A DNA stretch of 37,514 nt, from positions 1-37,514 of the forward strand of contig JAJXXA010000055.1 in NCBI GenBank assembly GCA_021781335.1. The letters are read 5' to 3'. Below, in pieces: positions 16,078 to 25,949 of the stretch (positions are counted from its first letter, which is position 1; each line of letters opens with the position of its first letter). The position numbers were made by a program, and so were the translations under genes. The notes under the pieces were generated by a model. The model saw only the letters and a list, made by a program, of their open reading frames with translations. It did no database searches and was not told where the DNA came from. This stretch comes from Actinomycetes bacterium. GTDB lineage: Bacteria; Actinomycetota; Acidimicrobiia; Acidimicrobiales; RAAP-2.

Positions 16078-17106
16078 TCAGTTGGTGGCGGGACGAAAGT
16101 TCTCGAGAACGTCTGCGACGTACTCGACATCGTCGTCATTGATCCCCATGTGGGTAACGAACCGCACTCGTCGTGGGGCCACCGTGCCACCGTGTACTCC
16201 AAGTGCCGACAGTTCTTCGACGATCTGACGGGCCTGGGGATGGTCAAACGCAACGATGTTGGTGCGACACGATCCAGGGTCGTAGCGCGATTCGGGAAAG
16301 GCAGCGGCGAACAATTCAGCCAGTCGGCGCGCCCTGCGATGATCCTCACCCAATCGCTCGATCATGGTTTCAAGCGCCACGAGACCGGCCGCCGCGAGAA
16401 ACCCGGCCTGGCGCATGGCCCCTCCCAGGCGCTTTCTTTCAATACGCGCTCGTTGCATCAGTTCACTCGATCCAGCGAGCAACGAACCCACGGGGGCGCA
16501 GAGTCCCTTTGAAAGGCACGCCATCACGGTCGTCGAGGTATCGGCGTACTCCTTCAGCGACACACCTGTTGCGACCGACGCATTGAAAAGACGTGCACCA
16601 TCAAGGTGCAACGGTCGATCACCAATCGCGCCCGCAAGGGCCCGCAGATCATTGAGTTCCCACGGCGTCCCACCCGAGGGCATGTGCGTATTCTCAACGC
16701 TGAGCATTGCCACGTGAGGTTGGTGATCGGCTTCGGCGTCGATGATCTCGAGTACGTCGCTCAGCGCGAGCGCGCCCGTTGCGTCGTCGACGAGCGCGAA
16801 CTGTACAGAGGAGTTGCGTGCGGAGGCACCCATCTCAAAACTGACAATGTGTTGTGACCGGCCGGCGACGATGACATCACCAGGTTGGGTGAGCACCCGC
16901 ACCGCGATCTGATTGGCCATGACACCTGAAGGTACGAACAGCGCCGAGTCCTTACCCATCATCTCGGCAAATCGAGCCTCAAGCGCATCTACCGTAGGGT
17001 CTTCGCCGTAGCCGTCGTCCCCCACGTGTGCCGACGCCATGGCGTCACGCATCTGCTGGGTGGGTTGGGTGACGGTGTCACTTCGAAGGTCTACGTAGCG
17101 AGTCAT
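16078..17106 (-). CDS. ltaE: Low-specificity L-threonine aldolase
   Basis: A 342-residue fold-type I PLP enzyme that cleaves L-threonine or allo-threonine to glycine and acetaldehyde. [13 protein letters not shown] at the N-terminus is the family signature and YGEDPTV follows. D169 in LHLDGAR contacts the PLP ring nitrogen and K200 in [12 protein letters not shown] is the Schiff-base lysine. Length is normal (about 340). It starts 36 bases from the divergent thioesterase; on the minus strand a TAGCCT at 17118-17113 sits just before the ATG, suggesting a leaderless transcript. The MgtE_N-CBS gene lies about 100 bases downstream on the same strand. Confidence 0.94.
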   Translation of the reverse strand: MTRYVDLRSDTVTQPTQQMRDAMASAHVGDDGYGEDPTVDALEARFAEMMGKDSALFVPSGVMANQIAVRVLTQPGDVIVAGRSQHIVSFEMGASARNSSVQFALVDDATGALALSDVLEIIDAEADHQPHVAMLSVENTHMPSGGTPWELNDLRALAGAIGDRPLHLDGARLFNASVATGVSLKEYADTSTTVMACLSKGLCAPVGSLLAGSSELMQRARIERKRLGGAMRQAGFLAAAGLVALETMIERLGEDHRRARRLAELFAAAFPESRYDPGSCRTNIVAFDHPQARQIVEELSALGVHGGTVAPRRVRFVTHMGINDDDVEYVADVLENFRPATN

Positions 17107-17130
17107 AGTGAAAGGCTATCGGTGTGCATT

Positions 17131-17136
17131 TAGACT
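17131..17136 (+). promoter_or_regulatory. -10 element for a leaderless thioesterase transcript
   Basis: TAGACT lies six bases before the ATG at 17143. GTGAAA at 17108-17113 is 17 bases further upstream and matches four of six bases of the -35 consensus. No ribosome binding site is present, so transcription probably begins at the start codon. The opposing threonine aldolase promoter must overlap it, because the whole gap is only 36 bases. Confidence 0.4.
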
Positions 17137-17142
17137 CTGCGT

Positions 17143-17562
17143 ATGAGTGAAAACCTGGCGCACGCACTGCCCTCTCGTCCCAATGTCAATGATCAACTCG
17201 GCATCGAGGTTGTGTTGGTCACCCCCGAGAAGGTGATTCTTCGCGTCGAAGTCGGACCAAAGGTGCACCAGCCTTACGGGATCTTGCACGGCGGCGTCTC
17301 AGCACTGCTCGCCGAAGGCGCCGCGTCGATTGGTGGTGCGGTCAGCGTCGGCGCAGATCAAATAGTCGTGGGCACCGAACTGAACTGCTCACATCTTCGC
17401 TCCATGACGAGTGGCGTGCTCACCGCCACCGCCACACCCATTCGAAAAGGCCGCACAGTGCACGTTTGGGCGATTGACCTCACCGACGAGCAAAATCGTC
17501 AGATTTGCGTTGCGCGCTGCACTTTGCAGGTTCTAAAGGCACCTCAGACTCCACCAGCCTGA
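17143..17562 (+). CDS. Hotdog-fold acyl-CoA thioesterase, PaaI-like
   Basis: A 139-residue single-hotdog protein. GILHGGVSALLAEGAASIG near residues 46-64 is the PaaI/YbdB-type active-site helix with the HGG turn and a Glu that serves as nucleophile or base in this family. GTELNCSHLRS and the late ATATPIRKGRTVHVWAIDL are the usual strands. It hydrolyses an acyl-CoA or aryl-CoA thioester; the substrate is not visible. Start ATG 17143 is leaderless-like. It is followed after 42 bases by FabH on the same strand, suggesting a link to acyl-CoA or fatty-acid metabolism. Confidence 0.87.
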   Translation: MSENLAHALPSRPNVNDQLGIEVVLVTPEKVILRVEVGPKVHQPYGILHGGVSALLAEGAASIGGAVSVGADQIVVGTELNCSHLRSMTSGVLTATATPIRKGRTVHVWAIDLTDEQNRQICVARCTLQVLKAPQTPPA

Positions 17563-17604
17563 GCCCTAGACTCTATTCAGGACTAGCCAGCGAAAGGGCT
17601 GACA

Positions 17605-18525
17605 ATGGGCGTTCGTTTCAGGGGATGGGGCATAGCTGTGCCCGACCGCATCGTGACCAATGACGAGCTGTCCTTGACGCTCGACACCTCCGACGAATGG
17701 ATCACCGAGCGCACTGGCATCCGTGAACGTCGAATTGGCGGCACCACCCAGTCGCTCGGCGCACTCGCCGGTCGTCGGGCCCTCGAAGACGCGAAGTTCA
17801 GCCCCGACGACATTGACTTTCTCGTACTGGCCACCACGACGCCTGACCGTATCGCTCCCGCCACTGCGACCCTCATCGCTCACGAACTGGGCCTGAGTTG
17901 TGCGGCCATGGACGTCAATGCCGCGTGTAGTGGTTTCGTCTACGCGCTTCGCGTCGCTCAGGGCCTTCTCGAGACTGGAAGCCGCCGGATCCTGGTCATC
18001 GGCGCGGAGCATCTCTCGCGCTGGGTGGACTGGTCTGACCGGAACATGGCGGTCCTTCTCGCGGACGGGGCGGGCGCGGCGGTGCTCGAATACGACCCGC
18101 AAGTCAACGACCTTCTCTCTTTTGTCCTGGGCGCAGACGGCGGGGGTGCCGACCTGCTCACCTGTGAGCACGGGGGTTTCTTCTCGATGGACGGCCGCGA
18201 GATCTTTCGCCGAGCGGTCCGCGTCGTCGTGGACTCTGCCGAAAAGGCTATGCAGGCCGCGGGCATTTCCGCCGACGACCTAGGTCTCATCATTCCTCAC
18301 CAGGCCAACATCCGCATCATCCAGGCCGCGACACAACGCCTGGGCATCGACATGGAGCGAGCAGTGGTCGTACTCGATCGATACGGCAACACATCGAGTG
18401 CCTCGATCCCACTCGCGTTTGACGACGCTCGTAACAATGGCCGGATCAAGACCGGCGAGTACGCGTTGTTGACCGGATTCGGTGCTGGAATGACCTGGGC
18501 GTCGGCCATCGTACGTTGGTCGTAA
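17605..18525 (+). CDS. fabH: Beta-ketoacyl-ACP synthase III
   Basis: A 306-residue KAS III enzyme that starts fatty-acid chains by condensing an acyl-CoA with malonyl-ACP. The triad is complete: C108 in NAACSGF, H232 in IPHQANIRI and N262 in GNTSSASIP. SDEWITERTGIRERR at the N-terminus and the ending LLTGFGAGMTWASAIVRW are characteristic. It is slightly shorter than E. coli FabH (317). AAAGGG lies eight bases before ATG 17605. The stop TAA overlaps the next gene's ATG (TAATG). As this gene stands apart from other fab genes, it may be a specialised paralogue. Confidence 0.95.
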   Translation: MGVRFRGWGIAVPDRIVTNDELSLTLDTSDEWITERTGIRERRIGGTTQSLGALAGRRALEDAKFSPDDIDFLVLATTTPDRIAPATATLIAHELGLSCAAMDVNAACSGFVYALRVAQGLLETGSRRILVIGAEHLSRWVDWSDRNMAVLLADGAGAAVLEYDPQVNDLLSFVLGADGGGADLLTCEHGGFFSMDGREIFRRAVRVVVDSAEKAMQAAGISADDLGLIIPHQANIRIIQAATQRLGIDMERAVVVLDRYGNTSSASIPLAFDDARNNGRIKTGEYALLTGFGAGMTWASAIVRWS

Positions 18526-19364
18526 TGAACGGTTCCGCGCTTGTCATCCTGGCCGCTGGACAGGCCCGTCGTTATGGCGGACTGAAGCAGTTGGCGCCGA
18601 TTGGCGTGCACGGCGAAGGCATCATCGACTTGATCGCGTCCGACGCGTATGCGGCCGGCTTTCAGCACATCGTTATCGTCGTCAACCCTGATACGGGTGA
18701 CGAGATCCGCGCGCACGTCGAACAACACTGGCCAAAGGAACGAAGTGTTGACTTCGCGGTGCAAGACGAGCCACGCGGCACCGTCGACGCGGTGATCGCT
18801 GCGCAGCCGTACCTTGACGCGTCGCACCCCTTCGGCGTCTCAAATGCCGACGACCTCTATGGCCGCGATGCATTCATGAAGCTGGGCGAGCACCTCCTTT
18901 CGAAGTCGACTTGTTGTCTCATCGGTTTCCAATTGAACAACGCGTTGGTCGGAGAGCTTCCGGTCACCCGTGGCGTCTGTCACGTGGTCAATGGTCACCT
19001 CACCGATATTTGGGAGCGCCGTCAGGTGCACGTATCAGGTGACGGATACGTCTCGGATGACGGACACTCACCCTCGACGTTGGCTTCAGACTCCATTGTC
19101 TCGATGAACCTCTGGGGCTTCCAGCCTTCCATGTGGCCAATCCTGCACGCCGAGATGGAAGTGCACGATTTCGTCGCTGAGCCCGAAGCCCAGCTGCCGG
19201 TCCTCGTGGGCAAGATCCTGCATCACGTACCCATTCGATTCGATGTGCTCGCCACCACGTCGCACTGCGTCGGTGTGACCCACGCCGACGATCTGCCTCT
19301 CGTGCAGGCGTATGTTCGCGAACAAGTCGAACTCGGCGAGCGCCCCGAGCACGCTTTTGTCTAA
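18525..19364 (+). CDS. NTP_transferase-family nucleotidyltransferase
   Basis: A 279-residue GT-A-like nucleotidyltransferase. VILAAGQARRYGGLKQLAPIG at residues 6-26 is the nucleotide-binding loop with the G-x-x-x-R-x-G-G-x-K-Q pattern; GVSNADDLYG near 103-112 supplies the metal-binding Asp pair. Such enzymes join a nucleotide to a sugar phosphate or similar molecule. The substrate cannot be named. The ATG at 18525 overlaps the fabH stop by one base, so it is coupled to fabH and may serve the same pathway. The C-terminal third shows no trimeric beta-helix repeats, unlike GlmU. Confidence 0.82.
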   Translation: MNGSALVILAAGQARRYGGLKQLAPIGVHGEGIIDLIASDAYAAGFQHIVIVVNPDTGDEIRAHVEQHWPKERSVDFAVQDEPRGTVDAVIAAQPYLDASHPFGVSNADDLYGRDAFMKLGEHLLSKSTCCLIGFQLNNALVGELPVTRGVCHVVNGHLTDIWERRQVHVSGDGYVSDDGHSPSTLASDSIVSMNLWGFQPSMWPILHAEMEVHDFVAEPEAQLPVLVGKILHHVPIRFDVLATTSHCVGVTHADDLPLVQAYVREQVELGERPEHAFV

Positions 19365-19546
19365 AGGCAGCCGCACGACACTCTCGAGAAGACGGCGATC
19401 TCGCCAGTACGGTGATGACTGCACGAGTGCCTGACGAGAGGGCGATTCGTCGCGTGTGTCGCACTGGCCCTCCTCGCACTCAAGGGATTGCTATGTGTAT
19501 GACGGTCCGCGAAAGACCAGCGCCGATCGTCGCGTAGTTTGGACCA

Positions 19547-20575
19547 GTGAGCAACGAGCCGACACCGTCAGGGAACAAGTCGGCAACGGGTCGGGTCATC
19601 GCCGTCATTGTCATGGGTCTCGCGCTCTACGTTGTGCTACCTGGTCTTGTTCGAGTCGTCGATTCGTGGCCTCGATTGTTCAAACTCGAACCATGGTGGT
19701 TACTGCTCGTCGTGGGCGCCGAGATCGCCAGTTTCTTGTGCGCGATGGCGCTTCTTCGCCTAGTGCTTCGCTGTAAAAGCTGGTTCACTGTCGTCACCGC
19801 CGCCCTCGCAGGCAACGCAGTCACCAATACGCTGCCCGGCGGCGACGCGGTCGGCGCGAGCGTTCAGTTTCGCATGTTGGCCAATGCCGGCATCGACACC
19901 GTCCAGGCCGCGAGCGGTCTGACGGTGTCTTCGATCATCGGGATCGCCGGGCTCTTCTCGTTGCCGATCTTCGCACTACCGGTGATCTTTGGCGGCGTGA
20001 CCGTAAGCACCGGTCTCGTGCACGCTGGAGAGCTGGGCTTCATCGGATTCATCTTGATCATGGCGCTGGGCATTGTGTTGTTGACGACCGACAACGTGCT
20101 GCTTTTGATGGGGCGAACCATCCAGTGGCTGCTCAATAAGTTGCCGCGTCGTGCGCGCACCACTGACCTTCCACAACGGCTCCTCGACGAGCGTGACCTG
20201 GTGAAGGCCGATCTCGGACAGAATTGGTGGAAAGCGATCCTGCTCGTCGCCGGACGTATCGGGCTGGACTATTTGAGCCTGCTCGCGGCACTTCGCGCGA
20301 CGGGTGCGCGCCCCAATCCCTCGCTCGTCCTGCTCGCGTACGCCGCCACCGCAGTCATCGCTCTCTTGCCCTTGACCCCGGGTGGCCTCGGCATCGTGGA
20401 GGCGAGCCTGAGTGGACTTCTCGTCCTCGCCAACGTGCCCAGCGCGAGTGCCGTCGTTGCGACATTGGCGTTTCGAGTCGGTTCCTACTGGCTTCCGACC
20501 ATCGCCGGTGGCGTCTGTTGGATCCTCTACCGTCGGCGATTCGGTCGCTTGAAAGCCCTCACGCAATCAAGCTGA
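19547..20575 (+). CDS. YbhN/UPF0104-type flippase-like membrane protein
   Basis: A 342-residue polytopic membrane protein with about eight segments, related to the lysylphosphatidylglycerol synthase transmembrane region. ALAGNAVTNTLPGGDAVGASVQFRML and the late LLPLTPGGLGIVEASLSGLL are the two family signature loops. In MprF this region flips a lipid; stand-alone members are of unknown function, often placed near glycosyltransferases. It has no soluble tRNA-dependent domain, so aminoacyl transfer is excluded. GTG 19547 has no ribosome site; TAGTTT six bases upstream could be a -10 for a leaderless message. The 182 bases before it hold nothing else I can support. Confidence 0.82.
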   Translation: MSNEPTPSGNKSATGRVIAVIVMGLALYVVLPGLVRVVDSWPRLFKLEPWWLLLVVGAEIASFLCAMALLRLVLRCKSWFTVVTAALAGNAVTNTLPGGDAVGASVQFRMLANAGIDTVQAASGLTVSSIIGIAGLFSLPIFALPVIFGGVTVSTGLVHAGELGFIGFILIMALGIVLLTTDNVLLLMGRTIQWLLNKLPRRARTTDLPQRLLDERDLVKADLGQNWWKAILLVAGRIGLDYLSLLAALRATGARPNPSLVLLAYAATAVIALLPLTPGGLGIVEASLSGLLVLANVPSASAVVATLAFRVGSYWLPTIAGGVCWILYRRRFGRLKALTQSS

Positions 20576-20683
20576 GTACCGCGCAACGACACGAACCAGC
20601 CCCACCGTCTCGAAGCGGTCTACCTGTCACTTATTGGAGCGATAGCGTAACTCGCAGAGATCTACCCAGGGAGTGCATCAGTC

Positions 20684-21853
20684 GTGTCGGACCAGCCCCC
20701 ACAGGACAAGTCAGCGCTTGACACTCGTCGTGAGAAGATGTTCAAGCGCGCCCAGGCGAACAACGTGCCCCTCAAGACGATCTTCGTCACAATTCTGTCG
20801 GTCGTTGCTGTCTACGCGCTCGCGAAACTGCTCTACCGGTTGCGCGACGTCTTATTGCTGATGCTGGTTGGAAGCTTCATCGCTCTGATTTTGAATCCAC
20901 TCGTCGACGGACTCCAGCGATGGAAGATACCTCGACGAGGGTTCGCCGTCGCGCTCATCAGCCTCGCCTCGGTGGTGGTATTCATCACGCTGGCCTTCGT
21001 GTTCGGTGACCCCTTGGTCAACAGCCTCACGCACCTCGCCAACACGCTGCCGACCTACGTGAGCAAGGCTCAACACGGCAAGGGGTGGATTGGCCATCTA
21101 CTCACCCGCTATCACATTCAGCACTGGTTCGAACGCAACTCGTCCAAGTTGATCCCGCTCGCCAATGGTTTGAGCAAACCGGCACTCGCGCTGGGCAAAG
21201 GTGCAGTCTCGATCTCTCTGCTCGCCGTGACGATGTTTGCTTTCGTCGTGCTGCTCTTGCTCGAGGCACCCAAGATCAAAGAGACCGTGCTCTCGATGAT
21301 GCAGCCGGTGCACGCAGCCCGGCTAGTACGAGTGAGCGAGCAAGTGAGCCAAGCGGCACTCGGCTACGTCGTGGGTAGCCTCGTGATCTCGCTGCTCGGG
21401 GGGCTCGTCGTGTTCATCACGCTGGCACTCCTACACGTGCCGTTCGCCCTTCTCTTTGGTCTTTGGGTCGCGCTCGTCGACTTTCTGCCATCTGTTGGTG
21501 GAGCACTGGCCGGCTTTCCCACTGTGCTTTTCGCGCTCGGACACTCGTTCACTGCGGGCGTCGTGACGCTCATTGTCTTTCTCGTGTACCTGGTGATTCA
21601 AAATCACGTGCTGAATCCGATCATCATGAGCAAAGCGGTAAAACTCAATCCTCTGACCGTGTTCGTCTCGATTCTCGTTGGCGCCGAAGTGGGATCGTGG
21701 GTTGGTGGCATCTTTGGGGGGTTCGTCGGCGTCCTACTCGCCATACCCATCGCCGCCACCATTCAAGTCGTTGTCAAGGAGTTCTGGTCTCCCCCACACC
21801 CGGTGGTCACGACGCAGCCGTCGGATACGTCGCCGCCGACTGAGCGAAACTGA
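20684..21853 (+). CDS. AI-2E/PerM family transporter
   Basis: A 389-residue membrane protein with about eight segments and a soluble insert near residues 115-165. LPSVGGALAGFP and QNHVLNPIIMSKAVKLNPLTVFVSILVGAEVG in the C-terminal half are the hallmark AI-2E family stretches. Named after E. coli TqsA, most members do not carry autoinducer 2; several act as Na+/H+ antiporters or permeases. GTG 20684 is set by AGGGAG ten bases upstream; an ATG-like alternative is absent. The charged N-terminal 30 residues precede the first segment. Confidence 0.9.
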   Translation: MSDQPPQDKSALDTRREKMFKRAQANNVPLKTIFVTILSVVAVYALAKLLYRLRDVLLLMLVGSFIALILNPLVDGLQRWKIPRRGFAVALISLASVVVFITLAFVFGDPLVNSLTHLANTLPTYVSKAQHGKGWIGHLLTRYHIQHWFERNSSKLIPLANGLSKPALALGKGAVSISLLAVTMFAFVVLLLLEAPKIKETVLSMMQPVHAARLVRVSEQVSQAALGYVVGSLVISLLGGLVVFITLALLHVPFALLFGLWVALVDFLPSVGGALAGFPTVLFALGHSFTAGVVTLIVFLVYLVIQNHVLNPIIMSKAVKLNPLTVFVSILVGAEVGSWVGGIFGGFVGVLLAIPIAATIQVVVKEFWSPPHPVVTTQPSDTSPPTERN

Positions 21854-21982
21854 GACTCAACGCACGATCGATCAGCCTTCGGGTGCGCAAGGCTCGCAAT
21901 GCTCCTACACTCTCGTAACGCATCGAGTCGATATCACGTAAGCGATGGGCCTCGAACCTTTTAACGACGGGAGTTGACCGAC

Positions 21983-23077
21983 ATGGCCGCTTGGTTACGA
22001 GTGTTATACGCGATTGTCGCCCTGACCCTTCAGCTCGTGGTACTCGATGCCGCGGTCCGGACGTTTCTACTGCCTCGCGTGGCCAAGGTGCGTCTCAGTC
22101 ACTACCTCGGTCAAGTCATCGGCGCGGGCTTTCGCATGTTGGCCCGTGCCAATCGGTCCTACGCCGCACGCGACCGCATTCTGTCGATGTACGCGTCCTT
22201 CGTACTGCTTGGCTATCAGGCAACTTGGCTCGGGCTCAGCGTCGTGGCCTTCGCTTTTGCGTTCATGGCGTCAGGGGTCGGTTCGTTTGCTCGAGCATTT
22301 CAGATCTCGGGCGCGTCTCTGTTCACACTAGGAACTGCGTCGGGTAGTGGTGCGGCCCAAGTGACGCTCGGATTTGTCGAAGCGGGTGTCGGTCTCACCC
22401 TGTTGGCCCTTCTTATCTCTTTTATCCCGACGCTCTACACCGCGTTCCAGCGTCGCGAGATTTCGGTCTCTCGACTCTCCGTGCGCGCCGGAATGCCAAC
22501 GACCCCCTGGGGAGTCATCGAGATGGCGAAGAGCGTCGACTCCTATGAACGTCTCGATGAACTCTGGCGCGAGTGGGAACAATGGTTCATAGAGGTCGGC
22601 GAGACACACACGACCCTCACCATCCTCAACTTCTATCGATCACCCGACCCCGATCAAACGTGGATCACCGCCGCAGCGAACGTGCTCGACGCGGCGGCGC
22701 TCTTCAATGCGGCGGTGGACCTGCCCGCCTCGCCCACTGCGGGACTGTGCATTCGCTCTGGGTGGCTCACCTTTCGACGTATCAGTGACTACTTTCAGGT
22801 GCCCTACGAAACGCACCCAAGCCGCACTACGCCGATCTCAATCTCTCGGGACGAGTTCGACCTGGTGCTGGGCCGCCTTGAGAGAAGCGGTATCGCGATC
22901 TTGAGCGACCGCGACGCCGCCTGGGCCGATTTCGTTGGTTGGCGTGCGAACTATGACGCGATGATTGAGGCCTTCTACCAATTATTCACCTGCCCACGAA
23001 CTGACTGGAAACTCGCAGGCGCCCAGCCCCTCTTCGAACCCTCCAACAAACGCGGGGGTCGACCTACGGACCACTAG
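21983..23077 (+). CDS. Membrane protein with an ion-channel-like pore loop
   Basis: A 364-residue protein of unknown function. Segments lie at about 7-29, 68-95 and 122-146; a hairpin between the last two (FQISGASLFTLGTASGSG, 107-124) resembles the pore helix and filter of two-segment potassium channels, where TVGYG would stand; here the filter reads TLGTA. After 150 comes a 210-residue soluble domain rich in aromatic and acidic residues (YERLDELWREWEQWF), without a recognisable RCK or cNMP fold. ATG 21983 is preferred over TTG 21974 because GGGAG lies nine bases upstream of the ATG. Its stop shares bases with that of the convergent carboxypeptidase. Confidence 0.7.
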   Translation: MAAWLRVLYAIVALTLQLVVLDAAVRTFLLPRVAKVRLSHYLGQVIGAGFRMLARANRSYAARDRILSMYASFVLLGYQATWLGLSVVAFAFAFMASGVGSFARAFQISGASLFTLGTASGSGAAQVTLGFVEAGVGLTLLALLISFIPTLYTAFQRREISVSRLSVRAGMPTTPWGVIEMAKSVDSYERLDELWREWEQWFIEVGETHTTLTILNFYRSPDPDQTWITAAANVLDAAALFNAAVDLPASPTAGLCIRSGWLTFRRISDYFQVPYETHPSRTTPISISRDEFDLVLGRLERSGIAILSDRDAAWADFVGWRANYDAMIEAFYQLFTCPRTDWKLAGAQPLFEPSNKRGGRPTDH

Positions 23078-24225
23078 TGAAGGGTCGTGGTCGTCGAGGG
23101 TGTCGTTGTTGTAGAAGTCGTAGACGACGGACCTGTCGTCGTGGTGGTAGAGGTTGTCGTCGTTGTTGTTGTCACGTACCCGGGCCAGCCAATCCACTGC
23201 ACAACGCGGCCCGCGGCCGTTGTTTCAACTCGGATGCGTGAGCGGATCATGTCGAGCAACTGCAATCCGATGAATCCCGATCGATTGATGGCGTTGGCCC
23301 CGTGTACACCGATCACGACCGCGTAGATCGGAATGACGGTGTTATCAATATTGACATCTATCGCCATCACGTCGCATCCGCCTGCGGGAATCGTGTAGCC
23401 GGACTTGACTCCCACTACGCCGTACTGCCCCTCATAGGGCGTGTAGGAGGCGACCGTGCCCGCGACGGGGAGTTTCACCGACGGGAGTGACACTATGTGG
23501 CGCACGATGGGCTCGTTGGTCATGAGATTCACGGCAACAACGGTCTGTTCTTGCGCGGTGGACACGTCGCCAGCCGATATGCCCGAGTAATCCACGTAGT
23601 GGGTGTGCTTCAGACCGAACGACAACGCCGCCTTGTTCATCTCGTTGACGAACTGGGCGTCACTCATGTGCGTCAACTCAATGAGCATCTGGGCGAAGTT
23701 GCCAGCCGAGTGCACGAGCATGCCTTGAAGCAGCATCCCTTCACACAACGTCTCGCCGAGGGCCACTTTCACGCTTGACTGGTCGGTCGCCACGTCATGG
23801 TTGTAGAGCGCGACATCGCTGGCGCTTACTTGGAGACACGGTCCTCGCTGATTTAGCGCGAGGGGCAATTTCTGCAGTGCCACCCACGCGGTCATCAACT
23901 TGGTGATGCTCGCGATCGGCACGACTGGCTGTCGCGCCGATGTCGCGGCGATGGAAAGCGCCGGCACCACCACGGCGGCACTCGCGATGCTCGGCCACGG
24001 CAACCGCAGTGACTGAGGCACGGGCGTACTTGAGGCAACGGTGGTCACCGTCGAGAGGCCGATGGTAGTGGTGGTCGAAGGAACGATCGTCGTGGAACTG
24101 ACGAGCGAGCGATGTGGAGAGCCCAGGTTCGGCACCGCCACGAGTGCAGTCACCGTCACGACGGTGCCAAAGACGACGGTGCGCAGCGGACTACGGCGAC
24201 GCCAGTATTGCGAGAGGGGTTTCAC
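23074..24225 (-). CDS. D-alanyl-D-alanine carboxypeptidase with threonine-rich tail
   Basis: A 383-residue S11-family penicillin-binding enzyme, exported by a signal or anchor segment (residues about 15-34) and acting on peptidoglycan peptides. The SxxK motif is SITK (106-109); the KTG motif appears as KSGYT. The SxN motif reads SAGN (173-176), so Asn is displaced by one position. Two Thr/Ser-rich stretches, one after the anchor (residues 43-67) and one at the C-terminus, probably act as extracellular linkers. GTG 24225 is favoured because the membrane segment then begins close to the start and TAACGT eight bases upstream could be a leaderless -10. An open frame to 24315 adds 30 unremarkable residues. 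Confidence 0.82.
   Translation of the reverse strand: MKPLSQYWRRRSPLRTVVFGTVVTVTALVAVPNLGSPHRSLVSSTTIVPSTTTTIGLSTVTTVASSTPVPQSLRLPWPSIASAAVVVPALSIAATSARQPVVPIASITKLMTAWVALQKLPLALNQRGPCLQVSASDVALYNHDVATDQSSVKVALGETLCEGMLLQGMLVHSAGNFAQMLIELTHMSDAQFVNEMNKAALSFGLKHTHYVDYSGISAGDVSTAQEQTVVAVNLMTNEPIVRHIVSLPSVKLPVAGTVASYTPYEGQYGVVGVKSGYTIPAGGCDVMAIDVNIDNTVIPIYAVVIGVHGANAINRSGFIGLQLLDMIRSRIRVETTAAGRVVQWIGWPGYVTTTTTTTSTTTTTGPSSTTSTTTTPSTTTTLH
23077..23175 (-). repeat. Degenerate ACN codon repeat coding a poly-Thr tail
   Basis: On the minus strand the last 30 codons of the carboxypeptidase gene are mostly ACN (Thr) with some TCN and CCG, giving blocks of five to seven threonines in a row. The DNA is a degenerate triplet repeat, a likely site for slippage. 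The opposite strand is open and reads as a long valine run, an artefact of the repeat. Confidence 0.75.
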
Positions 24226-24242
24226 TGGGTTAAACGTTAGTT

Positions 24243-24270
24243 GGTGGTGATTTTGTGTCGTGTCACCACC
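24243..24270. repeat. 8-bp inverted repeat in the divergent carboxypeptidase/acyl-CoA dehydrogenase region
   Basis: GGTGGTGA and TCACCACC form perfect arms around 12 bases, immediately upstream of the carboxypeptidase start at 24225 and within the 208-base divergent gap. A TCCAATTGGA palindrome and TGTGCACA lie further on (about 24298-24315). These look like binding sites for dimeric regulators, but which gene they control is not evident. Confidence 0.35.
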
Positions 24271-24433
24271 TCGCGCCAGAAGCAAGATATTGCGGATTCC
24301 AATTGGATTGTGCACATGTGAACTGGCGCAAGATCGAAACGGAATCGCACGCTGACCACTGACGTTGTGCCGATGCGCCAGTGAGTATCCTCGGCGATAG
24401 GCGCCGACGCCGATTCAGCGAGTGAGGTCATCC

Positions 24434-25675
<1,242 letters not shown>

Positions 25676-25756
25676 CGCTGCGCTGAACGAAGACCGCGCC
25701 TAGTACGACGACTACGGCGTAAGGACCAACAGATCTACTGAGCGACGTTCACTTCG

Positions 25757-25782
25757 CACGCCCTAGAGCCACGCCCTAGAGC
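25757..25782. repeat. Perfect tandem pair of a 13-bp unit
   Basis: CACGCCCTAGAGC occurs twice back to back with no mismatch, in the 274-base gap between the acyl-CoA dehydrogenase and the secreted protease, about 170 bases before the protease ATG. It could be a pair of activator or repressor sites on one face of the helix, or a slippage product. The rest of the gap shows no gene. Confidence 0.6.
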
Positions 25783-25949
25783 GCCTCACTACTTCACGGC
25801 GCTGACACATCTGCACTACTCACAATGACCTGAGTTGGCTATCAACTTTCAGCGAATTCACATCATGACGCGCAGTCGTTACTTCCCCAGACTCGTTATG
25901 AGCCTGAAATGCAGTCCTCACAAGGGGGACTGGCGACAAGGGAGGTCAG

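Noticed and set aside
21874-21894. Hairpin AGCCTT/AAGGCT after the AI-2E family gene as a terminator
   Set aside because: Only six pairs, nine-base loop and no T-run.
23087-23326. Valine-rich open frame on the plus strand
   Set aside because: It is the complement of the threonine repeat coding the carboxypeptidase tail.
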